Positions 1 through 7,224 of a stretch of DNA of 15,198 nt are shown piece after piece. This DNA is from Desulfarculales bacterium UBA696. Its GTDB lineage: Bacteria > Desulfobacterota > Syntrophobacteria > Syntrophobacterales > Syntrophobacteraceae. The notes beneath the pieces are model-generated. The model was given only the letters and a program-made list of their open reading frames with translations, was not told the DNA's origin and ran no database searches. The stretch spans positions 94,908-110,105 of the forward strand of contig DBMO01000024.1 in NCBI GenBank assembly GCA_002298995.1. The letters are read 5' to 3'. How positions within the stretch are numbered: position 1 is the first letter of the stretch; each line of letters begins with the position of its first letter. The position numbers and the translations under genes are program-made.

Positions 1-1292
1 ACATTCTTACCACTTTCAATGGTAACTCCCGCCAGATTCAATTTAGGCTTGCCGGCATCTGTTTGATTCTCGACCTCGATGTCGTAGGTCCCGGGAAGAA
101 GCTGAAACACCGCGCCTTCCTCCCGTGTGAGACTGCGGGTCACCTGTTTTCTTTCAGCTCCCTCTCCAGGAGTAAAAACGATGCACATTGCAGAGACGGG
201 CTTCCCATTTCTTACTGCTTTTACTTTCAAGGTCCCGCCCGAGAACTCGGCTAGCTTTTCTACGGTCTTTCCATTTTCGATTGCGATGCTTGTGAAGCTT
301 CGGGTAGGCCTTCCCACATCTTCCTGGTTCTCGACAACCACATCATAAGTGCCGGGTTGGAGCTTGAGAACCGCAGCATCCTTACCCGTCCAGAGTTCGG
401 TCAATTTCTTCTTCTCTTTGTCTTCGCTGCTGCCGGCCTTGTAAACTCTACAGAGAGCGGAAAGAGGTTTGCCGTTTCTCTGTGCGGATATCTTCAGAGT
501 CCCTCCGGAAAAATCCGCTATCTTCTCGATCTCTTTGCCGGCTTCGATTGTGATCCCCGGAAAACTAACGGTCGGCCTGTCCGGATCTTCCTGGTTCTCA
601 ACAATCACATCGTAGGCGCCGGCAGGCACTTTGAAAGCCGTACCTTCAATCTCGGTCAAGCTTTCGGCCACTTTTTCCTTATCTTTTTCCTCGTCTTCGA
701 CCGCTTTGTAAATCGCGCAGTAAGCCCGCAAGGGTTTATCATTCCTCAGAGCTTTTACTTTCAGGGTCCCTCCGAAAAACTCCGCAACCTTCTCGACTTT
801 CTTCCCGGCATCGATCTGGATTCCCTTGAAACTCACGGTTGGCTTGTGAGCGTCCACCCTATTCTCGACAACCAGATCGTAAGTACCGGGGGCGAGTTTG
901 AAATCCGGAGATTCAGCGTCCGTCAAGCATTCAGTAACCCTTTCCTCGGCCTCGCCAGACTTATACACTACGGAGTTAGCCCGGCAAGGCACGCCATTCC
1001 GGAGAGCCTTGACTCCCAGAATCCCGCCGGAGAAGTCCGCCACTTTCTCGATATTTTTTCCGGGCTCGATTGCAATCCCCTGGAAGTTTACACTGGGTAC
1101 GTTCGAATCCCCCCGATTAGCCACTTTAGCATCGTATACACCCGGAACGAGTTGATAGGTCATAGCTCCATTTTCGATCCAGCCTTCCGATACTTTTTCC
1201 TGACTTTGGGCCTCTTCTCCACCTCCTTTAAAGATTTCGCCGTAGGCCCGCAAAGGTTTACCGTAGCTCAGCGCTTTGATCGTCAATGTGCC
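1..1292 (-). repeat. Five in-frame ~88-codon tandem repeats of the VWA protein
   Basis: Repeat units lie at 1023-1292, 768-1022, 501-767, 234-500 and 1-233 (cut by the edge). Each begins with a strand like GTLKVKALRNGKP. A charged variable insert follows, then PGTYDVVVEN, then a strand plus I-x-I-E-x-GK and EK-A-FSGG. Unit length varies by a few codons (85-90) and sequence identity is moderate, so the array is older than the near-identical repeats of the phosphoesterase gene at 2640-3464. More units may lie outside the window. Confidence 0.85.
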
Positions 1293-1967
1293 CGGCGCAG
1301 CTTTCTCGACTGCTTTCCTGGCTGCCTGCGCGAGTTCCACCGCATTTCTCGCCGTGAAATAGAAACCTCCGCCTGCCTTCGCGATACAGGACAGCTCCGC
1401 TTTCTGCCGTTCGTTCACATCGAAGCCGATCACGTGCATCACAAACTTGATCCCAGACGCCTTTAATTCACGGACCAGAGCGCATGGATCGCCCTTGCAG
1501 GTTTCCTCTCCATCGCTTACCAAAACGATCGTTGTCTCTTCCTTAAGGTCCTTCAACCCCTCCGCGATTTTGCGCACGGAAAAGGTTATAGGAGTCATCC
1601 CCTTGGGATTGATTCCTTTTATTCTATTTATCAGAGCTTCCTTATCGGGTGTTGCCAAGGGTGCAATCTCCTCCACATCGCTGCAATCCCCTTTTTGCCT
1701 GTGGCCGTAAGCAACCAGGCCGACCTTGGCCGACCCGGGCAGTTCTTTTAGAAGGCTGGAGAGGGCATCTTTTGCGACATCGATTTTAACCTTCCCTTGC
1801 ACCTGTGCCCCCATGCTGCCCGATGCATCGAGGATGAAGATGAAATTGCCCCCTCCCGCTTCCGCAGCCCGGCAATGCCTGATGCCGACAAGCTGAGCAA
1901 GGAGGGCGAACGTACAAGCTAGAGCAAGCACGAAAGAGAAATGACATCCAAGGAAACGCAGATTCAT
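1..1967 (-). CDS. Secreted VWA-domain protein with tandem repeats (3' end beyond window)
   Basis: The frame stays open from the ATG at 1967 to the window edge, giving 655 residues without a stop. The start is supported by AAAAGGAGAGAG about 5 bases upstream. Residues 1-35 form a signal peptide with a hydrophobic core. Residues 42-215 are a von Willebrand A domain with a complete metal-binding (MIDAS) set: D47-x-S49-x-S51, T125 in GMTPIT, and D152 in SDGEE. From residue 226 on, five tandem repeats of 85-90 residues follow, with a core like GTYDVVVENQED and ending EK-A-x-FSGG. They look like small all-beta (Ig- or PEGA-like) modules. Cysteines at 95, 157, 162 and 194 lie inside the VWA domain. 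Family knowledge: VWA proteins bind ligands or partner proteins through a divalent metal. A role in surface or periplasmic protein binding is inference; the partner is unknown. No neighbour is clearly in its operon. Confidence 0.9.
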   Translation of the reverse strand, partial: MNLRFLGCHFSFVLALACTFALLAQLVGIRHCRAAEAGGGNFIFILDASGSMGAQVQGKVKIDVAKDALSSLLKELPGSAKVGLVAYGHRQKGDCSDVEEIAPLATPDKEALINRIKGINPKGMTPITFSVRKIAEGLKDLKEETTIVLVSDGEETCKGDPCALVRELKASGIKFVMHVIGFDVNERQKAELSCIAKAGGGFYFTARNAVELAQAARKAVEKAAPGTLTIKALSYGKPLRAYGEIFKGGGEEAQSQEKVSEGWIENGAMTYQLVPGVYDAKVANRGDSNVPSVNFQGIAIEPGKNIEKVADFSGGILGVKALRNGVPCRANSVVYKSGEAEERVTECLTDAESPDFKLAPGTYDLVVENRVDAHKPTVSFKGIQIDAGKKVEKVAEFFGGTLKVKALRNDKPLRAYCAIYKAVEDEEKDKEKVAESLTEIEGTAFKVPAGAYDVIVENQEDPDRPTVSFPGITIEAGKEIEKIADFSGGTLKISAQRNGKPLSALCRVYKAGSSEDKEKKKLTELWTGKDAAVLKLQPGTYDVVVENQEDVGRPTRSFTSIAIENGKTVEKLAEFSGGTLKVKAVRNGKPVSAMCIVFTPGEGAERKQVTRSLTREEGAVFQLLPGTYDIEVENQTDAGKPKLNLAGVTIESGKN

Positions 1968-2079
1968 GAAGCTCTCTCCTTTTAAGAGACGGCATATAGT
2001 GGTAACCAGAATGGTCCATAATAATGGGGTATGTTTATCCTAGCACGCGGGAGACCTGGCCCACAAGGCGAGTTTACGA

Positions 2080-2564
2080 TCACTGGGCGACGAATGGGAA
2101 AGCGTGGAGGGGCTCGGGGTCAACGACAAGATTGATCTTTACTGCGAGCCCAGTGTGGGCATGATCAACGCCGTCAATGACGCTCGAATTCCGGTCGGCT
2201 CCTATCTTGAACGGCTGGGCCTTGACCTCCAAGCCGTTTATGTCCGTGTAAGTCTGGGTGAAACCAGGCGTGTCACTGGCGAAACGTGGATTCATGCCGT
2301 CAGAGTAGAGGCCGTTTGCACCTGGAAACGTTCCGTACTCGTTGTCGAACGAGTGATTCTCATTGAAAATAATGAATAAATATTTGATCCGTTTCCGCGG
2401 CAGGCTAACGAACGCCTTGAATTCAAATCGCAGTCGCCGGCGCTCGAATTTGGCACGATGCTATTTAGGGAGCTGTCTTCCTTGCGCCATCCGGAAGTGA
2501 CCAGCAGTGCCACAATGGAAATACCCGCAACAAGATTAATACCGGCAACCCAACCAGGTGATAC
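2080..2564 (-). pseudogene. Remnant of a PF04185-type phosphoesterase / acid phosphatase
   Basis: Read on the minus strand, 2460-2080 encodes a recognisable N-terminal stretch of the phosphoesterase (phospholipase C / acid phosphatase AcpA-like) family. IKYLFIIFNENHSFDN is followed by YGTFPGANGL, then PGFTQTYTD, QPFKIG and VDHAHTGLA, then a TGA stop. The ENHSFDN and VDH-HTGL motifs are family hallmarks. No start codon lies in this frame after the stop at 2461-2463. Just upstream, in another frame (2564 to about 2425), is a membrane-segment-like stretch (GINLVAGISIVALLVTSGW) that could be the original N-terminal signal or anchor. Together they suggest one gene broken by a frameshift and then truncated after about 110 residues of the catalytic domain; intact members are several hundred residues long. 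It is very unlikely to make an active enzyme. Confidence 0.72.
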
Positions 2565-2639
2565 TCAAATAATATCTCCTCGGGACGGCTTTTCTTCTCC
2601 TAAACCTTCCCATCCGGCCATGCCTGCCCCCTTTGCCAC

Positions 2640-3464
2640 CTATTGGCATTTGATGGGCGTCCAGCCGATGTAAGGACCGTATGTTCTGGAGGCTGTCAGA
2701 TTATTTGAGCTGTCGAGGGTCCAAAGGGTTGCATACCCTCCCTCTCCTGCCCAGAGCAGGGTCCTTGTTCCATATGGGTTAGCGCTGTAGCTCATCGGCG
2801 TCCAGCCGCCGTAGGGGCCGCACATTGGTTTGTCTGTCAGAATATTGGAGCTGTCGAAGGTCCAGATAGCCGCATACCCTCCCGTTCCAGACCAGAGCAG
2901 GGTCCTTGTTCCATCGGGGTTAACAGCGTAGCTCACCGGAGTCCAGCCGCTGTAGGGGCCGTACATTGGCTTGTCTGTAAGGGTATTGGAGCTGTCGAGG
3001 GTCCAGATGGCCGCATATCCTCCCTCTCCAGCCCAGAGAAGGGTCCTTGTTCCATCGGGGTTAACGCTGTAGCTCACCGGAGTCCAGCCGCTGTAAGGGC
3101 CGTACATTGGCTTGTCCGTAAGGGTATTGGAGCTGTCGAGGGTCCAGATGGCTGCATACCCTCCCTCTCCAGCCCAAAGAAGGGTCCTTGTCCCATCGGG
3201 GTTAACGCTGTAGCTCATAGGCGTCCAACCGCTGTAAGGGCCGTACATTGGTTTGTCCCTAAGGGTATTGGAGCTGTCGAGGGTCCAGATGGCTGCAGAC
3301 CCTCCCGCTCCAGCCCAGAGAAGGGTCCTTGTTCCATCGGGGTTAATGGTATAGCTCACCGGGGTCCAACCGCTGTAAGGGCCGAACATTGGTTTGTCCG
3401 TGAGAGTATTTGAGCTGTTGAGGGTCCAGAGGGCTGCAGATCCTCCCGTTCCAGCCCAGAGCAG
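2640..3464 (-). repeat. Six near-identical 141-bp (47-codon) tandem repeats
   Basis: Units lie at 3324-3464, 3183-3323, 3042-3182, 2901-3041, 2760-2900 and a final 39-codon unit at 2643-2759, ended by the stop at 2640-2642. Each reads LLWAG-x-GG-x-AAIWTLDSS, then NTLTDKPMYGPYSGWTPVSY, then NPDGTRT. The four central units are nearly identical in DNA as well as protein, which indicates recent duplication or gene conversion. The last unit is the most diverged. Repeats of this L-L-W / W-T-L / GPY-GWT-P type recur in secreted bacterial proteins (from memory, not searched). Confidence 0.93.
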
Positions 3465-4478
3465 GGAGACGTCTTTGTTGATTGAAAAAGAGTCAAATAC
3501 GGTGTAATCCGAAGGCGTTGTATTTCCGCTATAACTACTTACTTCCACGTTGCTGCCGTTTATATCCACCACGCTAAAATAATAGGTATCGGCACTCGCG
3601 GAAACATGCCACACATTCGGGTCCACCACCACTCCCCCTTCGATTTGCGCGCCGGCGGCTCCGCATATGAGCTGAACCACCCTGTTTTTCCACGTGGGCG
3701 TGCTGCGCGGTGGATAAATGGTGGTTGTGCTGTCGATGACATTGCGTGAATAGAGATGTTCGTGTCCGCAGAAATATATGTCAAACAGGCTGTCATCCAG
3801 GATGGTCCACAATTGGTTGAATGAATCATTGGGGGTGGTTGCATTCAGAGCTACATAGGAAAAGGGCGTGTGGATAAAAAGGAACTTATGGGTTGCATTG
3901 GTATTGGCAACCTGATTGCGGAGCCAGGTTAGCTGGGCGTCTGTAATAGTGCCGTTTTGGTCGGGTGAAGCTACATCGGCGGTCAGGTAATACGGGTCCA
4001 GCACGGCAAAAAAGGCATCCCCTCCGGGAGATTCGAGTGAATAGACAAGATGATCATAACCGGTCGGCCCGTTGCTGGGATTGGACGTAAAAGTCTGTTG
4101 GAAGGCAGTTTGGCCGGCAAGGGAAAATTGCCCGTTGCCCGAGGTGTAGAGTTCATGATTGCCAAGGGCCGTATACAACTTTATCCCGGCATCCGTCAGA
4201 GGTTTCATCGTCAAAAGGAATTGTTGGTCATCATACAACAAGGCCAGGTCCCCACCGACGAACACAGCCCAAGGCCTGGGAGATAACTCCAGGATTTTGG
4301 TGACGATGGCGCCTAAAACAGGTGTGTTTACAGGTTGCGCAATGGAAGAACCCGGACTGTCGGCAAAGAAGACGAAACGCAGGGTTTCGCAATAACCTGC
4401 CGTGGGCAGGAGCGTTATCGAAAGAATGGTTGCAACCAGACAGATGACCGGTAAAATTCTTTTTAATTTGCGAGTCAT
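2640..4478 (-). CDS. Secreted calcineurin-like metallophosphoesterase with C-terminal W-rich repeats
   Basis: 612 residues from the ATG at 4478, chosen because AAAAGG lies 7 bases upstream and a signal peptide (residues 1-30, basic start then a hydrophobic core) begins there. An upstream in-frame start at 4535 would only bury that signal. The catalytic domain (about 33-335) carries the metal-ligand motifs of the family: D40 in FFADSPG, D77 in VGGDL, N107-H108-E109 in GNHE, H203 in FIHTPF, and H239/H241 in GHEH. Motif I lacks the usual DxH histidine, as in purple-acid-phosphatase-like members, and the GDxxY motif is stretched to GD-x4-Y. Residues 339-612 are six 47-residue repeats. Family knowledge predicts hydrolysis of a phosphomonoester or diester outside the cytoplasm; the substrate is unknown. 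The repeats may form a carbohydrate-binding propeller-like domain (inference). The gene appears to stand alone. Confidence 0.9.
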   Translation of the reverse strand: MTRKLKRILPVICLVATILSITLLPTAGYCETLRFVFFADSPGSSIAQPVNTPVLGAIVTKILELSPRPWAVFVGGDLALLYDDQQFLLTMKPLTDAGIKLYTALGNHELYTSGNGQFSLAGQTAFQQTFTSNPSNGPTGYDHLVYSLESPGGDAFFAVLDPYYLTADVASPDQNGTITDAQLTWLRNQVANTNATHKFLFIHTPFSYVALNATTPNDSFNQLWTILDDSLFDIYFCGHEHLYSRNVIDSTTTIYPPRSTPTWKNRVVQLICGAAGAQIEGGVVVDPNVWHVSASADTYYFSVVDINGSNVEVSSYSGNTTPSDYTVFDSFSINKDVSLLWAGTGGSAALWTLNSSNTLTDKPMFGPYSGWTPVSYTINPDGTRTLLWAGAGGSAAIWTLDSSNTLRDKPMYGPYSGWTPMSYSVNPDGTRTLLWAGEGGYAAIWTLDSSNTLTDKPMYGPYSGWTPVSYSVNPDGTRTLLWAGEGGYAAIWTLDSSNTLTDKPMYGPYSGWTPVSYAVNPDGTRTLLWSGTGGYAAIWTFDSSNILTDKPMCGPYGGWTPMSYSANPYGTRTLLWAGEGGYATLWTLDSSNNLTASRTYGPYIGWTPIKCQ

Positions 4479-4573
4479 TTCAATTCCTTTTGTACTAGCA
4501 TCAAGGCGGAATACACCTGATAAAACCGGCGACATCGTTTAAGCTCCCGGAGTTTAGTGAAAAGGTTTGGGAG

Positions 4574-4606
4574 GGAAGTGCCGGGTTAGAGGCGCATCTA
4601 ACTTCC
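4574..4606. other. Hairpin-forming element in the phosphoesterase leader
   Basis: GTTAGA (4585-4590) and TCTAAC (4597-4602) form a perfect 6-bp stem with a GGCGCA loop. Outer GGAA/TTCC arms can extend it across a 7-base bulge. It lies about 100 bases upstream of the metallophosphoesterase start and would be in its 5' leader if transcription begins further upstream. There is no T-tract, so it is not a classical terminator, and it matches no riboswitch that I recognise. Confidence 0.35.
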
Positions 4607-4724
4607 ACTGGTCGGTCGGTATAACATGGGAGAGACTTGATGGAAATACTAATGAATCTCAAACGATAATCCCCAGCCCTTTGGGCACCTGCGTCCGGAG
4701 AGTGAAACTCCACTGGTGGCCCTC

Positions 4725-4838
4725 TTAATTTATCAGAGCATCGCGGGTTAGATGTGTTCTCGACCGGGGGCGGGAATTCACCTCGTCGGCTACCACGGCG
4801 AATCCTGCTCTAGCCTCACCCGCTCGGGTGTTATCGCG
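4725..4838 (-). pseudogene. Fossil fragment of a chemoreceptor signalling domain
   Basis: On the minus strand 4830-4774 encodes RAGEARAGFAVVADEV, differing at one of 16 positions from the conserved hairpin tip of methyl-accepting chemotaxis proteins (RAGEAGAGFAVVADEV in the intact receptor at 11802-13562). After this the reading degenerates and meets TAA at 4725-4727. Upstream, the expected NLLALNAAVEAA segment is missing. DNA agreement with the intact gene around 12250-12297 is partial (roughly four bases in five by eye), so this is a decayed relic of a related receptor and not a recent copy of that gene. Confidence 0.65.
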
Positions 4839-5516
4839 AAAAAGATTAAATAAACAATATCTCGATGTATGCAGCGTTCCTTTGGGCTGAAAGCATCAAA
4901 AGCTTTCTGGCCAACAGAATTTTATCTGGTCCAACGGCAGTGTCTACTACCTCATATGAACCTTCTTGCCGGAAATAGACCGTATGAATACCAAAGAAGC
5001 ACATTTTTATCTATGTGATTATTATCTAATCCTTCCTTGCGCACAATAATAATTCTCGCCCCTATCTAAAGCCATTGCCGGCCGGCCCTTAATGTGTCAG
5101 GACGACAAATCTTTGACATAGCCAAAATCGAGACGATCTTCTCTTCATTAGTGATTTGAGAAAAGGTGGAATTCAGTTGGCGTTATTATCAAGAGCGCGA
5201 TCACAGCGTCTAGTTCAACTTTCATTTCTTCCTTTTATTCCCTTCCCAGGTTCAAGACCAACACCAAAAATTTGACTCATCTCCAGGCTACGGGTATCTC
5301 GCAACCCTTGGATTAAGGATGCAGATACATTTTTTCAAATAATATTAAAGGAACTCATCCAAAGGGCCGAATAACCTGCAAAATGGCAGCAGCATATCCA
5401 TTTTGAAGATGAGCCAAAGTCCGGAAATACCTCATTGAAAAGGGAAAAAGATCAATTCTTACACGTGAGCAATCTCCTATTCGAATGAAATGAATCACTA
5501 GGAAAGCCATTTTAGG
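4839..5516. other. Non-coding stretch upstream of the fibre-like locus
   Basis: About 680 bases with no supported gene on either strand. Base composition is more AT-rich than in the flanking genes. The only signals seen are a weak promoter-like pair (5272-5300) and a short GC palindrome around GCCGGCCGGC (near 5080). No tRNA-like or CRISPR structure is visible. Since a decayed receptor fragment borders it on the left, it may be further eroded coding DNA. Confidence 0.5.
5272..5300 (+). promoter_or_regulatory. Possible sigma-70 type promoter for the 5517 gene
   Basis: TTGACT (5272-5277) is 17 bases upstream of TATCTC (5295-5300). The -35 matches consensus at five of six positions and the -10 at only three. 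It lies about 215 bases before the first gene of the plus-strand cluster and points toward it. This is a weak computational-type match by eye. Confidence 0.25.
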
Positions 5517-6071
5517 ATGTTTGACGACACGCTTAAAATAGTTATCCGGAAATTTGCCGGGAAGATGATCTCTCTCCTACCCTTGGTCTTTGCGGTAATA
5601 ACCCTGACTATTTCAGCATTGTCTCTACCAGTAAATGGTGGTTCCGGTACTGTCACCACCAACGCCGACGCGGATATTCCATCCTCTGCCCAACTGACCA
5701 TCTCGCCGTCTTCAATTAATTTCCGCAATGCCAATCCGGGTGCTGTCCTCACAATTCCGGCAAATGAAAACCCGGTTTCCGTTACGGCGAACGCCCAGAT
5801 CGGTGAGCAGAGTTTAGCAACGCTGACCGTGCTCGCAATAGGGGACCTGATTTCGGGCAGCGATGGGATACCCATAGAAAATGTGACCTGGACCGCCACG
5901 GGCAGTGGTTTTGTCCCAGGAACCATGAATAAGAACTCACCGGTGAGCGCGGGCAGCTGGCAAGGACCCGGCGAACATATCGGCACGTTTTCATTTTTCA
6001 TGGGCAATAGCTGGTCCTATTCAACGGGAAATTATTCCCAGACCGTCACCTACACCCTCACGGCCCCATGA
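5517..6071 (+). CDS. Small secreted beta-rich subunit-like protein (paralogue A)
   Basis: 184 residues. A basic start and hydrophobic core (about 17-40) indicate a signal peptide. The mature part is rich in T, S, V, N and G, has no cysteine, and has alternating hydrophobic residues typical of beta sandwiches. Shared family landmarks: AQLTISPSSINF-x-NANPG near the N-terminus, LTVLAIGDLISGSDGIPI in the middle, and a C-terminus of NSWSYSTGNY followed by TVTYTLTAP. The same landmarks occur in the proteins at 6237, 6763 and 10582. Start choice is uncertain: the ATG at 5517 has AGG directly adjacent, and an internal ATG at 5565 would also leave a workable signal. First gene of the cluster; 165 bases separate it from the next. 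By context, an exported structural subunit or a surface-fibre component. No named family is claimed. Confidence 0.8.
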   Translation: MFDDTLKIVIRKFAGKMISLLPLVFAVITLTISALSLPVNGGSGTVTTNADADIPSSAQLTISPSSINFRNANPGAVLTIPANENPVSVTANAQIGEQSLATLTVLAIGDLISGSDGIPIENVTWTATGSGFVPGTMNKNSPVSAGSWQGPGEHIGTFSFFMGNSWSYSTGNYSQTVTYTLTAP

Positions 6072-6236
6072 TGTTGGAGGCCGGTGGAGGATTATGAACT
6101 GATTTTCCGCCATTATCCCTGATTAGGAAACGAATATATGAGGAGGAAAGGAGGGCAGATTTCGGGAATTCCGAGGCAGTGTATTGAGGCGTATTTACCC
6201 AGGCATAAGAAGATCAAAACTTTTAGGAGGAAAGAC

Positions 6237-6755
6237 ATGAGATTCAAGATTATTATACTCGTTCTTCTGGCACTTTCTTTAACCTTTGTGGGCGCTAATT
6301 CCGCTCTGGCAGTTGACGCTACAGCTAATGTGACCCTTAGCGCCACCGTCACTTCGATTGCCGAATTGACTTTATCGACCGCCACCGTCAGCTTTCCAAA
6401 TGCCAACCCGGGTACGGTTCCCAACGTTTCGGCAACGGAAAATGGGGCAACCATTACCGCTCATGTCAGAACGGGTTCGTCCACGCCGGCTAGTCTGTCG
6501 GTCTTGGCAGCCGATGATTTAACGAGTGGTTCCGATGTAATTCCCATGACCGCGGTCAGTTCGACCACTACCAACACGAGCGGCACATTTTTCACCACAG
6601 GCGCCATTCCGTGGAGTAAAACCGCCCCGGTAACCTTGGGCGGAGGAGCATCCGGTTCATATACAGGCACCGTCAACTGGACTCTGGCAAACAGCTGGAG
6701 CTACGCGACAGGCAACTACACAGCGGCTGCGACTTATACTCTCACCGCTCCCTAA
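6237..6755 (+). CDS. Small secreted beta-rich subunit-like protein (paralogue B, probable major subunit)
   Basis: 172 residues from the ATG at 6237, which has an excellent AGGAGG seven bases upstream; the in-frame ATG at 6138 is rejected. The signal peptide is clear (basic MRFK, long hydrophobic core, cleavage near NSALA-VDA). The mature protein starts with an alternating strand (ATANVTLSATV) that could act as a donor strand, followed by AELTLSTATVSFPNANPG, LSVLAADDLTSGSDVIPM, and a C-terminus of GTVNWTLANSWSYATGNY then ATYTLTAP. No cysteines. The near-ideal ribosome site makes this the best candidate for the abundant member. Its stop is only seven bases from the next start, so the two are cotranscribed. 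The WTL followed by a terminal L-x-x-P recalls WxL domains of Firmicutes surface proteins; DUF4402-like and spore-coat-U-like folds are alternatives. Confidence 0.87.
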   Translation: MRFKIIILVLLALSLTFVGANSALAVDATANVTLSATVTSIAELTLSTATVSFPNANPGTVPNVSATENGATITAHVRTGSSTPASLSVLAADDLTSGSDVIPMTAVSSTTTNTSGTFFTTGAIPWSKTAPVTLGGGASGSYTGTVNWTLANSWSYATGNYTAAATYTLTAP

Positions 6756-6762
6756 AGACCTG

Positions 6763-7224
6763 ATGAGAAAGCTCAGACTATTTTCATCGTTTTTTTTCGC
6801 GGCAGTGCTGGTCCTGGGAATCTTCCCCGGGCCAGCCGCCCCCGGTCCTTCCGGGCCTTCTGAAGTTCAGCTTATCGTAACACCGTCCAATATCAAATTC
6901 CGCGCAGGGCCGCCTCCCTCATTCTCTGTCTGCGAAGTCACCATTCAAGTGCTGGCGCCCGTTCATACCCCATGGCGCCTTACTGTACTGGCTCTTGGGC
7001 CGCTTCAATTCGGCAGATCCGCAATCCCGGCCTCGCGAGTAACCTGGAAGGGCACTCCGGCGCCGATATTTTTGGACGGCACCCTTAGCTCCACCCACCC
7101 TCAGTTGTTGGCCAGGGGGGAGGGACCCAAGGTGGGAGTGGTACGCTTCTTGCTTAAAAACAGCTGGGACTTGGCTGTAGGCCAGTTCAACCAAAAATTC
7201 ATCTTCAATTTGAGTACGCCATGA
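6763..7224 (+). CDS. Divergent secreted subunit-like protein (paralogue C)
   Basis: 153 residues. The signal peptide covers about 1-26 (MRKLRLF then hydrophobic, Pro/Gly-rich end). The mature protein keeps the family outline in diverged form: VQLIVTPSNIKFRAG, LTVLALGPLQFGRSAIP, RVTWKG, and a C-terminus of LKNSWDLAVGQF then FIFNLSTP. It has one cysteine and much more proline than its siblings. It begins seven bases after paralogue B with only a weak ribosome site, so translation is probably coupled. Its TGA overlaps the next gene's ATG (ATGA), tying it to the chaperone. By analogy with pilus operons it could be a tip, base or adaptor subunit made in small amounts; that is inference. Confidence 0.8.
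   Translation: MRKLRLFSSFFFAAVLVLGIFPGPAAPGPSGPSEVQLIVTPSNIKFRAGPPPSFSVCEVTIQVLAPVHTPWRLTVLALGPLQFGRSAIPASRVTWKGTPAPIFLDGTLSSTHPQLLARGEGPKVGVVRFLLKNSWDLAVGQFNQKFIFNLSTP

Noticed and set aside
357..1466. Long plus-strand open frame of 369 codons, plus smaller ones around it
   Set aside because: It lies antisense to the VWA protein repeats. Its apparent length comes from the regular codon pattern of the tandem repeats; it has no ribosome site and no domain.
1..2019. CRISPR-like or other short-spaced repeats at the left end
   Set aside because: The repeats are in-frame ~265-base protein modules and not short repeats with unique spacers.
2104..2379. Plus-strand open frame of 91 codons
   Set aside because: Antisense to the PF04185-type remnant, whose minus-strand reading gives clear family motifs.
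2449..2465. TTGGCAC motif suggesting a sigma-54 promoter
   Set aside because: The -12 element (TTGC) is not at the required distance, and the site lies inside a pseudogene.
4585..4602. GTTAGA...TCTAAC resembling integron attC core sites
   Set aside because: The order and 6-base spacing do not fit an attC site (RYYYAAC ... GTTRRRY with a longer internal fold), and there is no integrase or cassette array.
4630..4740. Possible c-di-GMP (GEMM) riboswitch, from GGACGCA in the minus sense
   Set aside because: The remaining conserved GEMM segments and the GNRA loop/receptor arrangement are missing.
5113..5141. Perfect TTGACA at 5113-5118 as a promoter for the 5517 gene
   Set aside because: No acceptable -10 box at 16-18 bases (ATCTTC or TCTTCT), and it is 400 bases from the gene.
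5498..6007. Minus-strand open frame of 169 codons opposite paralogue A
   Set aside because: Antisense shadow of a Thr/Ser/Val-rich gene. The plus frame has a signal peptide and paralogues; this one has neither. The same applies to the frames opposite 6237-6755 and 10582-11079.
6138..6236. N-terminal extension of paralogue B from ATG 6138
   Set aside because: It would put 33 mostly basic residues before a perfect signal peptide; the AGGAGG before ATG 6237 decides the start.
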